A stretch of DNA of 64,000 nucleotides from Yamagishiella unicocca (GCA_003116995.1 BDSL01000159.1:85926-149925); one strand, 5' to 3'. Positions 49,117 to 59,496 are shown, numbered from the stretch's first letter. The notes: generated from the sequence alone by a model not told the origin. Program-made: numbers and translations.

Positions 49117-51014
49117 GCCCTTGTCGCAAAGCTGGTGGATCGGGAGCTAGGCCCTGATGACGCCCAGCGCCGTTTCACTGGTGTTCCCCTCCGCCTGCTC
49201 TCCGGTCATCCCACCATCGGCGGCTTCGGTGTACTGCCCCTTCGGCTGCATGTCCTCAGCCGGCATGCCAAGTGGAGCCTGACGGTCGCCCGCTCCGCGC
49301 TGCAGCCCCCGGCTGCCCGCGCGCCGTGGATCCGGATTGCGGTCTCCTTCCTCTCTACCCTCCACCCTGCCTTCCGCCCGCTGGCCGTCACCACAGCTCG
49401 CCCGGATGGCCCGTGGCTCGGCGCCCCCTTAAGCTTGCCCCCGGACATCCACCGGCTTGCCACGAGCCTCGGTCACCTCCCCCCCCTGTCTGACGTCGCG
49501 GACCCCCCCCTGGAGCCGGGCGTCTGGTGCTTCAACGCGCCGCTGTGGGGCAACCCGCTCCTGCCCAACGCGGGGGCGCCGGGCCGGCGGCCGGGGTTGG
49601 AGGCTATCCATGGCCCCCTCACCATGTGCCGCCGCCTGCTGACCGTCGGCGACGCCGTCCGGGTGCAGGACGCTATGACCGCGTTTGAGGTGGAGCGCGC
49701 CCATGCCCTGGCGACGACGCCGGGCATGGCCATCTTCAGCCGGCTGGCTGAGCGCTGGACGACGCTCGTACGGCACGAGCTGGCGCCCTCCGAGCTGGCC
49801 ATGGGTGCGCTCCAAGATCGCATCGCGGCGCGGGCTGCGGTGGCCGCTCTCCTTTCTGACATCTCGCCCGCGTGGCTCGCTGCTGCTCGCCTGGCGCCCG
49901 ATGGCCCCGCCCCGCCGTCGCCTGACGAGGTGGATGCTCTCCTCCTTGCTCGTCTGGGGTGGCGGCTGGGTGTGGACGCCGTGCTGCCCCTCACCTCCTT
50001 CACCGTCAAGCTGGGCACCCTGCTCCAGGCGGCGGAACTGGAGCGCCCCAGGCAGGCCTGTCATGCGGCGTATGTGCGGGAGGCGCTCGGGCTGTCCCCT
50101 GCTGTGGCTGCCACGCCCGAGGCGGCCCTTGTGGCGTTACGCGCGGTATGGCGGCGGTTGTGGAAGCGTCTTAAGTGGGAGCCGCGGTGGAAGGAGGTCC
50201 TCTGGCGGCTGGCGGTTGACGGGGTGCCCATGCCGGGCTCCTCTCACCTCCCGCTGGTCCCACCCGAACCGTGTGCTTGCGGCTGTTACCCCGCTGCAGC
50301 GGGTGTGGCCGAGTCGCCGCGCTTGCATCACTTTTGGTCTTGCCCCCTCGTCCGCCCGCTCTGGGATGAACTGGAAGTCTGCTGTGGGTGCGGGGTCACG
50401 CGTGAGCATGTGTGGTTGTGTGTGTCGCCGGATCCGACCACTGTGCTGCAGTGTGTGTGGGATGTGGTGGCGTTGGCGGCGCTCAACGCGATGGAGTGGG
50501 CGCGCCGGTACATACACTCTCATCGGCTCTCCGGCACCACCCTCCCTGCTGCTATGCGTTCTGGCCTCCTTGCTAAGTTCTGGGCCTTGCTGCGGGACTT
50601 TGCGGGCTTGGGTTTGCCCCGCAAGGACTGGGGTGACGTGGGGGTGGACCACCCATTTTTGTTCGTAACCGGGGGTCGGCTCATGTGCGCCGTGCCGCCC
50701 TAGCTAGCTTGCCTTGGCTGCTGTTTGTTCTTTCGTTCTTTCTTTCCTGGTGCCACCTTTGCTGGTTCGAGATACGAGTGGTGCGGGTGATGGGCAGGTG
50801 AGCCAATGGGGGCTTTTGTGGTGGTTTTGACGCGTAAGGGTGGCCTGCATGGGGCCGTGTCCTGCCGTCGCTTGTGCTGACTTTGCATGATGCTGTTTGC
50901 CTGCTGTTGCCCGTACCCGACCTTGGTTCCGTGTCTCTTCCGCAGTGCTTTCCCGCCGGGATAAGGGCGGGTGCCGCCTGTCGTGCGGCCACTGTAACGC
51001 GGTCTCTCTCTCTC
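49117..51014 (+). mobile_element. 5'-truncated LINE copy
   Basis: It begins at GCCCTTGTCGCAAAGC in the middle of ORF2, stops at 50703 and ends in (TC)n. TACTC flanks it (49112-49116 and 51015-51019). It shares diagnostic substitutions (CCCCTTAAGC, CTCGTCTGGGG) with the copy at 35377-37583. Confidence 0.92.
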
Positions 51015-51017
51015 TAC

Positions 51018-51198
51018 TCGGCCCCTCCCCGGCCCCTCCCCGGTAGTTACCGGGTGCCCCACTTGTGGGCAAGTAGGTTTGTGGTTGAACCTGCTGGTCG
51101 AGGTTGTCGTTGATGGGGGTGGAGATACAGAGCTTATGACACGGTCAGGTGTCGTACCCCAGCGTCGGGGTCCTGTAACGCAAGGAATTTTGAATTTT
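51018..51198 (+). mobile_element. 5'-truncated C-type SINE
   Basis: The body and 3' end of the C SINE (CCGGTAGTTACCGGG ... CTGTAACGCAAGGAATTT) lack the tRNA-like head. The fragment lies between TAC and TACGCC, the same boundary used by the LINE. Confidence 0.8.
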
Positions 51199-51204
51199 TA
51201 CGCC

Positions 51205-51738
51205 TCAACGCGATGGAGTGGGCGCGCCGGTACATACACTCTCATCGGCTCTCCGGCACCACCCTCCCTGCTGCTATGCGTTCTGGCCTCCTTGCTAAGT
51301 TCTGGGCCTTGCTGCGGGACTTTGCGGGCTTGGGTTTGCCCCGCAAGGACTGGGGTGACGTGGGGGTGGACCACCCATTTTTGTTCGTAACCGGGGGTCG
51401 GCTCATGTGCGCCGTGCCGCCCTAGCTAGCCTGCCTTGGATGCTGTTTGTTCTTTCGTTCTTTCTTTCCTGGTGCCACCTTTGCTGGTTCGAGATACGAG
51501 TGGTGCGGGTGATGGGCAGGTGAGCCAATGGGGGCTTTTGTGGTGGTTTTGACGCGTAAGGGTGGCCTGCATGGGGCCGTGTCCTGCCGTCGCTTGTGCT
51601 GACTTTGCATGATGCTGTTTGCCTGCTGTTGCCCGTACCCGACCTTGGTTCCGTGTCTCTTCCGCAGTGCTTTCCCGCCGGGATAAGGGCGGGTGCCGCC
51701 TGTCGTGCGGCCACTGTAACGCGGTCTCTCTCTCTCTC
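51205..51738 (+). mobile_element. 5'-truncated LINE copy
   Basis: It covers the last 70 codons of ORF2 (stop at 51425) and the 3' UTR, with TACGCC at 51199-51204 and 51739-51744. Confidence 0.92.
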
Positions 51739-52380
51739 TACGCCTGAGTGCGTGAGAGGAGGAGCGCCCACCTGTCCGCAGACTCCCCAAGCAATCTGAA
51801 GCGGCAAGCGTGTGTGTGCGAGCTTAGGTGGCTTGGCTCGCGCGTGGGTGCGTTGCTTTGGGACGCTCTCTGCTGCCTAAGACCTTTGTCCTGAGAGGAG
51901 TGCATGTGTGTATGTGCATCAGACGCTCTGGCTCTGCTGGGTGCTGGATCGCTGTGCCAGAGCGCTGTGCATTCACATTCCCCGTGCCTCCGTTCTACCT
52001 GTAGCTGCCACCCCGCCGCTTGTATGTGGCAACTGAAACGGTGGTCACCACACGCGCCTTTAGTTCATTGTCGTCATCACTGCCCAATGTGCTGCAAGCC
52101 AGCGGACTAACGCCCCCCCTTCGCTCCCCCTTTATGTGCGCGCGCCCAGAGTGTCTCGCGGGTGCAGCAGGGTGACAGCAGGGGCCAAAAGGTGCTTTGA
52201 CAGATCGTCACCAGGGGTTCGCACGTGGTCCCCCACCGTACTACTGATCTGGCCCAATGGTGCTTACGTGCCCAGTGCTGATGGGATGGGCGGTTTTCAC
52301 CATGGTATGAACGATCCATGACATTATAGCACTTCGCAAGGCACTTGTTCGGGTCCATGCGTCGGTGCAGCGACGGGCCT
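51739..52380 (+). repeat. 641-bp monomer joined to the ORF1 leader of the full-length LINE
   Basis: This unit ends GACGGGCCT and, once the LINE fragment at 52386-52780 is removed, continues as GCTTGTGCAACGGCGG into ORF1. It is the direct evidence that the monomers are the 5' region of the LINE rather than an unrelated satellite. Confidence 0.85.
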
Positions 52381-52385
52381 GCTTG

Positions 52386-52780
52386 GGACTGGGGTGACGT
52401 GGGGGTGGACCACCCATTTTTGTTCGTAACCGGGGGTCGGCTCATGTGCGCCGTGCCGCCCTAGCTAGCCTGCCTTGGCTGCTGTTTGTTCTTTCGTTCT
52501 TTCTTTCCTGGTGCCACCTTTGCTGGTTCGAGATACGAGTGGTGCGGGTGATGGGCAGGTGAGCCATCCAATGGGGGCTTTTGTGGTGGTTTTGACGCGT
52601 AAGGGTGGCCTGCATGGGGCCGTGTCCTGCCGTCGCTTGTGCTGACTTTGCATGATGCTGTTTGCCTGCTGTTGCCCGTACCCGACCTTGGTTCCGTGTC
52701 TCTTCCGCAGTGCTTTCCCGCCGGGATAAGGGCGGGTGCCGCCTGTCGTGCGGCCACTGTAACGCGGTCTCTCTCTCTCT
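52386..52780 (+). mobile_element. 5'-truncated LINE insertion in the full-length element's leader
   Basis: It starts at GGACTGGGGTGACG near the ORF2 end and finishes in (TC)n. GCTTG duplications at 52381-52385 and 52781-52785 define the insertion. A 4-bp ATCC duplication sits in its 3' UTR near 52566. Confidence 0.9.
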
Positions 52781-52835
52781 GCTTGTGCAACGGCGGCACA
52801 GCCTGCCGCCGGTGCAGCCAGCCACGGTACCGCTG

Positions 52836-53849
52836 ATGGATGGTCGTGTCTGGGATGGTCAGCTGTCCCTGGCCCACCGCCCGCGGTCCCTGCCGCCAGA
52901 GTATCCCGTCCTTCGCCCGCCGCTGCCCACCGCGCCGGCGTGGGCGCCCCCTGTGCCGGTGGGCGATCCGCCGCCACGGTCGCCACCGCCGCCGGCCGTG
53001 GGGGCGCCGGCGTCCATGCCTGAGACCGCTGGTGGGGTGCTTCCGACCCCGACCGCTGAGGCCCGGGGTGCGCCCTCGGTGCCTGCCGTCAGGGTGGGGG
53101 TTGCGCCCGTCGTGGCTGCTGCCAGGGTGCCGCCGCCGCCTGTGTTGGCCGCGGTGGCTGGCGCCCCTGGCGCCCCCAGCGCCGCCGTGGCCCCCGTGGT
53201 GTCGCAGGCTGGTGCGCGGGCTGCTCGGGCGGCGGGCGCGGCAGCTCGTGCCGCCACCCGCGCCGCGCCGGTGGCGGCGGCTGAGCGGGAGGTGGTGGTG
53301 CGCGCGCTGGTCGCGCGCATCGTTGCTCGCGTGGCGGCTCCACCCCCTGGACTGAGCGGCGGTGCGGCTGCCGCGCTCGGGTCTGTGGCGCGCCTCCTGG
53401 GGCGGGCTACGTCGCCTCGCGGGGGTCCCTGTGGCCCCGCCGCCCGCAGCTCGGGCCGTACCCCGTCTGCCCCGCGGGGCTCCCGCAGCCCCGCGGCGCG
53501 TCGTCCCGGTGGTGGCTCGCCGCCCCAGCGCGGCGTGTCGCCCCCCCGTGGGCGCCCGCCCGCCCCAGCCCTGGAGCGCCGCGCGCGCCGCGACCGGATG
53601 GAGGTGGACGTCAGTTCAGTGCTGGGCCGCCGTGGCCGCTCGGGCTCGCCGCTCTCGGTGCGGCGCAAGCCGGCCCTACCCTCGCCACTTCTGCTGTTGC
53701 CGCCGCCGCCCGTGGGCAGTGGCGACGGACCCTCTCCGCTGCTGCTGTTGCCGCCGCCGCCCGTGGGTGGTGGCGACGGACCCTCTCCGCTGCTGCTGTT
53801 GCCGCCGCCCCCCGTGGGCGGTGGCGGCGGACCGTCGCCCGCCCAGTAA
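52836..53849 (+). CDS. LINE ORF1 protein, Pro/Ala/Arg-rich
   Basis: 337 aa starting MDGRVWDGQLSL, the first ATG of the frame inside the element. The sequence is rich in Pro, Ala, Val and Arg, with a basic stretch in the middle (for example RRARRDRMEVD). The C-terminus carries three tandem 16-residue repeats of the form SPLLLLPPPPVG(S/G)G(D/G)GP (53688-53849), encoded by a 48-bp minisatellite. I see no CCHC knuckle, RRM or coiled coil. By position it should be the RNA-binding partner of ORF2, but no domain supports that directly. ORF2 starts 5 nt after its stop, so reinitiation is plausible. Confidence 0.7.
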   Translation: MDGRVWDGQLSLAHRPRSLPPEYPVLRPPLPTAPAWAPPVPVGDPPPRSPPPPAVGAPASMPETAGGVLPTPTAEARGAPSVPAVRVGVAPVVAAARVPPPPVLAAVAGAPGAPSAAVAPVVSQAGARAARAAGAAARAATRAAPVAAAEREVVVRALVARIVARVAAPPPGLSGGAAAALGSVARLLGRATSPRGGPCGPAARSSGRTPSAPRGSRSPAARRPGGGSPPQRGVSPPRGRPPAPALERRARRDRMEVDVSSVLGRRGRSGSPLSVRRKPALPSPLLLLPPPPVGSGDGPSPLLLLPPPPVGGGDGPSPLLLLPPPPVGGGGGPSPAQ

Positions 53850-53854
53850 GGCCC

Positions 53855-56800
53855 ATGCCGGCCCGTGGGGGGCGCTCCGCCCCGCGGCCCTGCCGGCCGC
53901 TCCGTGTGGGCTCACACAACTTGGGGGGCGTGCGGTCAGGCGCCGCCGCTCCCAAGCTGCATGCTGCTCTACTGCTGTGGGCGCAGCTCCGGCTCGATGT
54001 CGTCTGTATCCAGGAGACGCACTTGTCTACGTTTGGAGATCGGGGGCTATTCGAGCGGCGTCTCCATGCGGCCGCTGGTCACCTCCATGTCGCTCCCTGG
54101 CGTGTGGTGTCGTTCCGCAATGCTACGCTGGCGGACCCCTGTGCTGGCGTGGCGATTCTCGTTCGCTCGGACCTGATCGCTTCTGGCCGGCTGGTGGCAG
54201 CGGCCTCACCACTGCTCCCTGGTCTCGCGGGTGATCAACCTGCAGTTGCTGCTTCCTCCCCCCCCTCTCGTTCCCTGTCACCGCCGCCCCGCTCACCGTC
54301 CCCTGGGCCGGCCGCCGACGCGGGTCCCTCCGCCGCCGCCGTGTCCGTGGCGGCGGCCTCGGGGGTGGCGGCCTCGGTGGCGGCGGCCGCCGCGGCCGCG
54401 GCCGTGGCGGCCACGGCGGCGGCGGTAGCCTCGGCCGCCACGGCGCCCCGTGGTGGGGACGCCGCTGCGCCTCCCCCCGCCGCGGCGGCCCTGGAAGGGG
54501 TCGGCCTGGCCGCGGCTGACCAGCCTCCGGCGGTCCCGGCCGCGTCCTCCTCCGCAGCGGGGCGCCTCGCCACCTACTCCTTCACCTGGCTGGGTCATCG
54601 CCTGCACCTCACCAATGTTTATCTGCCCGCTAGTAGCTCGGCTTCACGCGCTGCTTTCCTCCAGCAGCACCTGGCGCCTGTGCTGGCGACCAGCACCCCG
54701 GGCCAGCATGTCCTAGCCGGCGACTTCAACTTCGTCGCTGGCCCGTGGGACAGCAGTGCGGGGTCGGCGCGAGTGGTTCGCGACCGCCCTGCCGCTCGGG
54801 TCCTCGCGACAGTGGGCCCGTCGTTGGCTGATGTGCATCGTGAGCGCTTCCCCACCAGCACGGATTACACCCACCTCTACTCCGCCCCCTCCCCCGGTGG
54901 TTCCCGCATCGACCGCATCTATGTGTCCCGCTGCCTCCTCCCCTTCGTGGCGGGCTCCGCCATTGAGCTGGGCTCGCCTTCCGACCACCGCGTCCCCTGC
55001 ATCCAGCTGCTGCCCCGGGTTCCTGCCTCGCGCGGCCCCGGCCTCCGTCGCACCCGCATGGCCTTCTCTGGCCACCGCGACCTCAAGGATCAGCTGCAGG
55101 CCTGGCTCGACGCGGCGTTCGCGGCCATGCCGGCTGAGGGGGCGCACGCTGCCCTGCTGGCGTGGTGGCCGGGCTTCAAACGGCGGCTGGCGGCGGTGGC
55201 GGCGACTCTCAATCGCACCGCTCGCTCTCGGCGCCTGGCCTCGGGCGCGCAGGTGGAGGCAGCCCGAGCCGCCTTGCGGGCGGCCCACCTTGCGGCCGCG
55301 ACGCCGTCGGCGGCGCCCGAGGCCGTGGGTGGTGTGGTGGCCGCCCAGGCTGCCTTGGCGGTGGCCTTGCGTGTGGCGGCGGCGGGCGAGGCCGCCCGGG
55401 TACGCGTGGCGTGGGTGCGCGAGGGGGAGCGCCCGTGCCCCGCACTCACCGCCATGATTCACCCACCGCGGTCGTCCCAGGACATTACCGCGCTGCGCGA
55501 CGCTGCTGGGCGCCTCGTGACCGACCCGCGCCAATTGCCCAATGTCGTCGCTTCTTTCTGGGAGCGCATCAGCTGCCTGCCGTCAGGCCTGGACTCGGCG
55601 GATCAGCAAGCGGTTCTGGCAGCTGTCGACGCCCACTCTACTCCGATCTCGCCCGATCTTCGCCCCGAGTTGGGCTCCATCGCAGTCTCAGCAGCGGAGG
55701 TGGCGCGGGCCCTGCAGCAAGCCAAGCCTGGCACGTCCCCAGGCTGGGACGGAATCCCTGTGGATCTCCTCCGGACCTACAGTGGCTGCTTTGTGCCGGC
55801 ACTGGCCCGCCTTTTCACTGCTATCGGCCATCTGCGCGCCGTCCCGACGGGTTTCCTGAAGGGTGTTATATCCGTCCTTTACAAGGGCCATGATGCGGAC
55901 CGGGCGGCGGCCGGCGCCTACCGCCCCATCACCCTGCTCTGTACTGATTACCGCATTCTGGCGAAGGTCCTCGCCAACCGCCTCAGCCCTGGCCTTTCCG
56001 CCGCCATCCCCCTCGAGCAGTCCGCCTTCCTCCCCGGCCGCTCCATTGGCGCCAACACCCGCTTCCTTCGCTGCCTCCCCCCCCTCCTACACCAGCAGCA
56101 ACGGAGTGCTCTCATCGCCTTCTTGGATTTCGCCAAAGCTTACGACACCATTGACCGCTCCTTCCTCTTTGCTGTCATGGAGCGCATGGGTGTTGGGGCC
56201 GGTTTCCTGGGATGGACGCAGCTCCTGTTGGGCCGTACAGTGGCCATGGCGTCCGTCAACGGCTACATCTCCCGCTCTGTCCCTATCCGGGCCGGCGTCC
56301 GGCAGGGCTGTCCCCTTGCCCCGCTCCTCTACCTCTTCGTGGCCCACGCCCTCCTCTGCTGGCTGAAGCGGCACGGTGTTGGCGTGCCGCTGGCCCCGGC
56401 GGACCCGGCCAGCCTGGTTACCGGCGTGCAGTTTGCTGATGATGCCCAAGTCGCGCTCCCAGATGCAGCTGCAGTACCGCCATTTATCGCCCTCATGGCG
56501 GCGTTTGCCCGCGCCTCTGGCCAGCACCTGAATCCCTCCAAGGTCGAGCTGCTGTGGGCTGGTCGCCAGGTGGCGCCGGCGCCCGCCGCCCCGGCTGCCG
56601 TCCTTGCCGCTGCGGTGGCGGCCGTCGCCGCCCCTGCCGCCGCGTGGACCGCTGCGGGCGGTGCCGCCGCTTCACCCGCCGCCCCGAGCGCCGCTGCTGC
56701 CGAGGCGCCGGTGGAGGCCGCCCCGGCAGGCGCTGGCGCCGCCGCCGTACCTCCTGACGCCCCGGCCGCCGCCGCTGCTGCCGCTGCGCCGGTGGCTGCC

Positions 56801-59185
56801 GCCCTGGCCGCCGCTGCTGCTGCCCCGCAGGCGGCTGCCGCCCCGGCCGCCGCGGCTGCCGTGGCGCCGGCGGCTGCCGTCCTGGTCGCAGTGGCCGCCG
56901 AGGCGCTGGCGACCGCCGGTTCGGCTGCCGCCGGTAGTCCTCCTGGGGCGGCCGCGGGTGCCGCGGCCACCACGGTGCTGACGACCGCAGCCCCGGCCGC
57001 CGCTGGCGCCGCCGCAGCGTCTCCCACGCCTCCTGACGCCCCAGCCGTCGCGGCTGTCACTGCCGCCCCCACTGCCCCGGCCGCCCCAGCCGCTCCAGCC
57101 GTCCCAGCCGCCCCTGCTGGCGCCGCCAGCTCCCCCGTCGCCCGTCACCCGCCTCGCCTGGCGCGCCCACCAGGGCTGGCTCGCCGCGGTCGTCGGCGTC
57201 GTGGCCGCGGTGCTGCAGCTGTCGTGGTCGTGGGCGCCCTCGCCGCAGCCGCTGGCGCCCTGGCCGCCCCGGGTCCCTCCACATCGCCGTCCCTTGCCGC
57301 CACCGCTCCCGGGGTGCCTCGCCCATCCCCTTCTCCCCCGCCCCCTGCCCTCGCTGGCCTTCGGATCGTGTCCGCTGCGGTGGCGCTGGGCATCCCCTTC
57401 ACCAATCCGCCTGCCGCCCCCGTCCTCGATTGGGCGTCACGGATGTCGGAGGCCCGCCGCCGTCTCCAAAAGATCTCCCGCATGGCCCTGTCGATGTTCG
57501 GCCGTGCCACTGCGGCTGCAGCTTATGCTCTCCATATGGCGACGTACCACATGGAGCACTCGGGGCTGCCGCCGGCGGAGGTCCTTGCTGGCATCATGGC
57601 CCTTGTCGCAAAGCTGGTGGATCGGGAGCTAGGCCCTGATGACGCCCAGCGCCGTTTCACTGGTGTCCCCCTCCGCCTGCTCTCCGGTCATCCCACCATC
57701 GGCGGCTTCGGTGTACTGCCCCTTCGGCTGCATGTCCTCAGCCGGCATGCCAAGTGGAGCCTGACGGTCGCCCGCTCCGCGCTGCAGCCCCCGGCTGCCC
57801 GCGCGCCGTGGATCCGGATTGCGGTCTCCTTCCTCTCTACCCTCCACCCTGCCTTCCGCCCGCTGGCCGTCACCACAGCTCGCCCGGATGGCCCGTGGCT
57901 CGGCGCCCCCTTCAGCTTGCCCCCGGACATCCACCGGCTTGCCACGAGCCTCGGTCACCTCCCCCCCCTGTCTGACGTCGCGGACCCCCCCCTGGAGCCG
58001 GGCGTCTGGTGCTTCAACGCGCCGCTGTGGGGCAACCCGCTCCTGCCCAACGCGGGGGCGCCGGGCCGGCGGCCGGGGTTGGAGGCTATCCATGGCCCCC
58101 TCACCATGTGCCGCCGCCTGCTGACCGTCGGCGACGCCGTCCGGGTGCAGGACGCTATGACCGCGTTTGAGGTGGAGCGCGCCCATGCCCTGGCGACGAC
58201 GCCGGGCATGGCCATCTTCAGCCGGCTGGCTGAGCGCTGGACGACGCTCGTACGGCACGAGCTGGCGCCCTCCGAGCTGGCCATGGGTGCGCTCCAAGAT
58301 CGCATCGCGGCGCGGGCTGCGGTGGCCGCTCTCCTTTCTGACATCTCGCCCGCATGGCTCGCTGCTGCTCGCCTGGCGCCCGATGGCCCCGCCCCGCCGT
58401 CGCCTGACGAGGTGGATGCTCTCCTCCTTGCTCGCCTGGGGTGGCGGCTGGGTGTGGACGCCGTGCTGCCCCTCACCTCCTTCACCGTCAAGCTGGGCAC
58501 CCTGCTCCAGGCGGCGGAACTGGAGCGCCCCAGGCAGGCCTGTCATGCGGCGTATGTGCGGGAGGCGCTCGGGCTGTCCCCTGCTGTGGCTGCCACGCCC
58601 GAGGCGGCCCTTGTGGCGTTACGCGCGGTATGGCGGCGGTTGTGGAAGCGTCTTAAGTGGGAGCCGCGGTGGAAGGAGGTCCTCTGGCGGCTGGCGGTTG
58701 ACGGGGTGCCCATGCCGGGCTCCTCCCACCTCCCGCTGGTCCCACCCGAACCGTGTGCTTGCGGCTGTTACCCCGCTGCAGCGGGTGTGGCCGAGTCGCC
58801 GCGCTTGCATCACTTTTGGTCTTGCCCCCTCGTCCGCCCGCTCTGGGATGAACTGGAAGTCTGCTGTGGATGCGGGGTCACGCGTGAGCATGTGTGGTTG
58901 TGTGTGTCGCCGGATCCGACCACTGTGCTGCAGTGTGTGTGGGATGTGGTGGCGTTGGCGGCGCTCAACGCGATGGAGTGGGCGCGCCGGTACATACACT
59001 CTCATCGGCTCCCCGGCACCACCCTCCCTGCTGCTATGCGTTCTGGCCTCCTTGCTAAGTTCTGGGCCTTGCTGCGGGACTTTGCGGGCTTGGGTTTGCC
59101 CCGCAAGGACTGGGGTGACGTGGGGGTGGACCACCCATTTTTGTTCGTAACCGGGGGTCGGCTCATGTGCGCCGTGCCGCCCTAG
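53855..59185 (+). CDS. LINE ORF2: endonuclease, reverse transcriptase, zinc-binding C-terminus
   Basis: 1776 aa. The apurinic-type endonuclease has GSHN (residue 22), IQETH (E54), GDFNF (about 288), SRIDRIYVS (about 349) and SDHR (about 375). The reverse transcriptase has GTSPGWDGIPVDLL (about 626), YRPITLLCTDYRILAKVLANRL, LDFAKAYDTIDR (about 756), AGVRQGCPLAPLLY and the catalytic FADDAQ (about 859). A very Ala-rich segment of about 250 residues (about 905-1150) separates RT from a C-terminal region ending in a zf-RVT-like block CACGCYPA ... LHHFWSCPLVRPLWDEL (about 1634-1665). All catalytic residues that I checked are present. It nicks target DNA and primes cDNA synthesis from the nick. Truncated copies across the array match it closely. 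Confidence 0.93.
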   Translation: MPARGGRSAPRPCRPLRVGSHNLGGVRSGAAAPKLHAALLLWAQLRLDVVCIQETHLSTFGDRGLFERRLHAAAGHLHVAPWRVVSFRNATLADPCAGVAILVRSDLIASGRLVAAASPLLPGLAGDQPAVAASSPPSRSLSPPPRSPSPGPAADAGPSAAAVSVAAASGVAASVAAAAAAAAVAATAAAVASAATAPRGGDAAAPPPAAAALEGVGLAAADQPPAVPAASSSAAGRLATYSFTWLGHRLHLTNVYLPASSSASRAAFLQQHLAPVLATSTPGQHVLAGDFNFVAGPWDSSAGSARVVRDRPAARVLATVGPSLADVHRERFPTSTDYTHLYSAPSPGGSRIDRIYVSRCLLPFVAGSAIELGSPSDHRVPCIQLLPRVPASRGPGLRRTRMAFSGHRDLKDQLQAWLDAAFAAMPAEGAHAALLAWWPGFKRRLAAVAATLNRTARSRRLASGAQVEAARAALRAAHLAAATPSAAPEAVGGVVAAQAALAVALRVAAAGEAARVRVAWVREGERPCPALTAMIHPPRSSQDITALRDAAGRLVTDPRQLPNVVASFWERISCLPSGLDSADQQAVLAAVDAHSTPISPDLRPELGSIAVSAAEVARALQQAKPGTSPGWDGIPVDLLRTYSGCFVPALARLFTAIGHLRAVPTGFLKGVISVLYKGHDADRAAAGAYRPITLLCTDYRILAKVLANRLSPGLSAAIPLEQSAFLPGRSIGANTRFLRCLPPLLHQQQRSALIAFLDFAKAYDTIDRSFLFAVMERMGVGAGFLGWTQLLLGRTVAMASVNGYISRSVPIRAGVRQGCPLAPLLYLFVAHALLCWLKRHGVGVPLAPADPASLVTGVQFADDAQVALPDAAAVPPFIALMAAFARASGQHLNPSKVELLWAGRQVAPAPAAPAAVLAAAVAAVAAPAAAWTAAGGAAASPAAPSAAAAEAPVEAAPAGAGAAAVPPDAPAAAAAAAAPVAAALAAAAAAPQAAAAPAAAAAVAPAAAVLVAVAAEALATAGSAAAGSPPGAAAGAAATTVLTTAAPAAAGAAAASPTPPDAPAVAAVTAAPTAPAAPAAPAVPAAPAGAASSPVARHPPRLARPPGLARRGRRRRGRGAAAVVVVGALAAAAGALAAPGPSTSPSLAATAPGVPRPSPSPPPPALAGLRIVSAAVALGIPFTNPPAAPVLDWASRMSEARRRLQKISRMALSMFGRATAAAAYALHMATYHMEHSGLPPAEVLAGIMALVAKLVDRELGPDDAQRRFTGVPLRLLSGHPTIGGFGVLPLRLHVLSRHAKWSLTVARSALQPPAARAPWIRIAVSFLSTLHPAFRPLAVTTARPDGPWLGAPFSLPPDIHRLATSLGHLPPLSDVADPPLEPGVWCFNAPLWGNPLLPNAGAPGRRPGLEAIHGPLTMCRRLLTVGDAVRVQDAMTAFEVERAHALATTPGMAIFSRLAERWTTLVRHELAPSELAMGALQDRIAARAAVAALLSDISPAWLAAARLAPDGPAPPSPDEVDALLLARLGWRLGVDAVLPLTSFTVKLGTLLQAAELERPRQACHAAYVREALGLSPAVAATPEAALVALRAVWRRLWKRLKWEPRWKEVLWRLAVDGVPMPGSSHLPLVPPEPCACGCYPAAAGVAESPRLHHFWSCPLVRPLWDELEVCCGCGVTREHVWLCVSPDPTTVLQCVWDVVALAALNAMEWARRYIHSHRLPGTTLPAAMRSGLLAKFWALLRDFAGLGLPRKDWGDVGVDHPFLFVTGGRLMCAVPP

Positions 59186-59496
59186 CTAGCCTGCCTTGGA
59201 TGCTGTTTGTTCTTTCGTTCTTTCTTTCCTGGTGCCACCTTTGCTGGTTCGAGATACGAGTGGTGCGGGTGATGGGCAGGTGAGCCAATGGGGGCTTTTG
59301 TGGTGGTTTTGACGCGTAAGGGTGGCCTGCATGGGGCCGTGTCCTGCCGTCGCTTGTGCTGACTTTGCATGATGCTGTTTGCCTGCTGTTGCCCGTACCC
59401 GACCTTGGTTCCGTGTCTCTTCCGCAGTGCTTTCCCGCCGGGATAAGGGCGGGTGCCGCCTGTCGTGCGGCCACTGTAACGCGGTCTCTCTCTCTC
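59186..59496 (+). other. LINE 3' UTR with terminal hairpins and (TC)n tail
   Basis: Near its end the UTR can form CCCGCC-GGGATAA-GGGCGGG and GCCGC-CTGTCGT-GCGGC stems, then CACTGTAACGCGG and a (TC)n run. TGTAA matches the algal polyadenylation signal, yet no poly(A) follows in any copy. Every copy in the window that reaches its 3' end finishes this way. Confidence 0.85.

Larger units (their letters stand above)
52781..59496 (+). mobile_element. Near full-length L1-type LINE body
   Basis: It contains a short leader, ORF1, ORF2, a 311-nt 3' UTR and a (TC)n tail, all on the plus strand with intact frames. The upstream monomer(s) complete the element. Endonuclease plus RT order and a C-terminal zinc block are typical of the L1 superfamily. 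Intact frames suggest recent activity. Confidence 0.93.
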
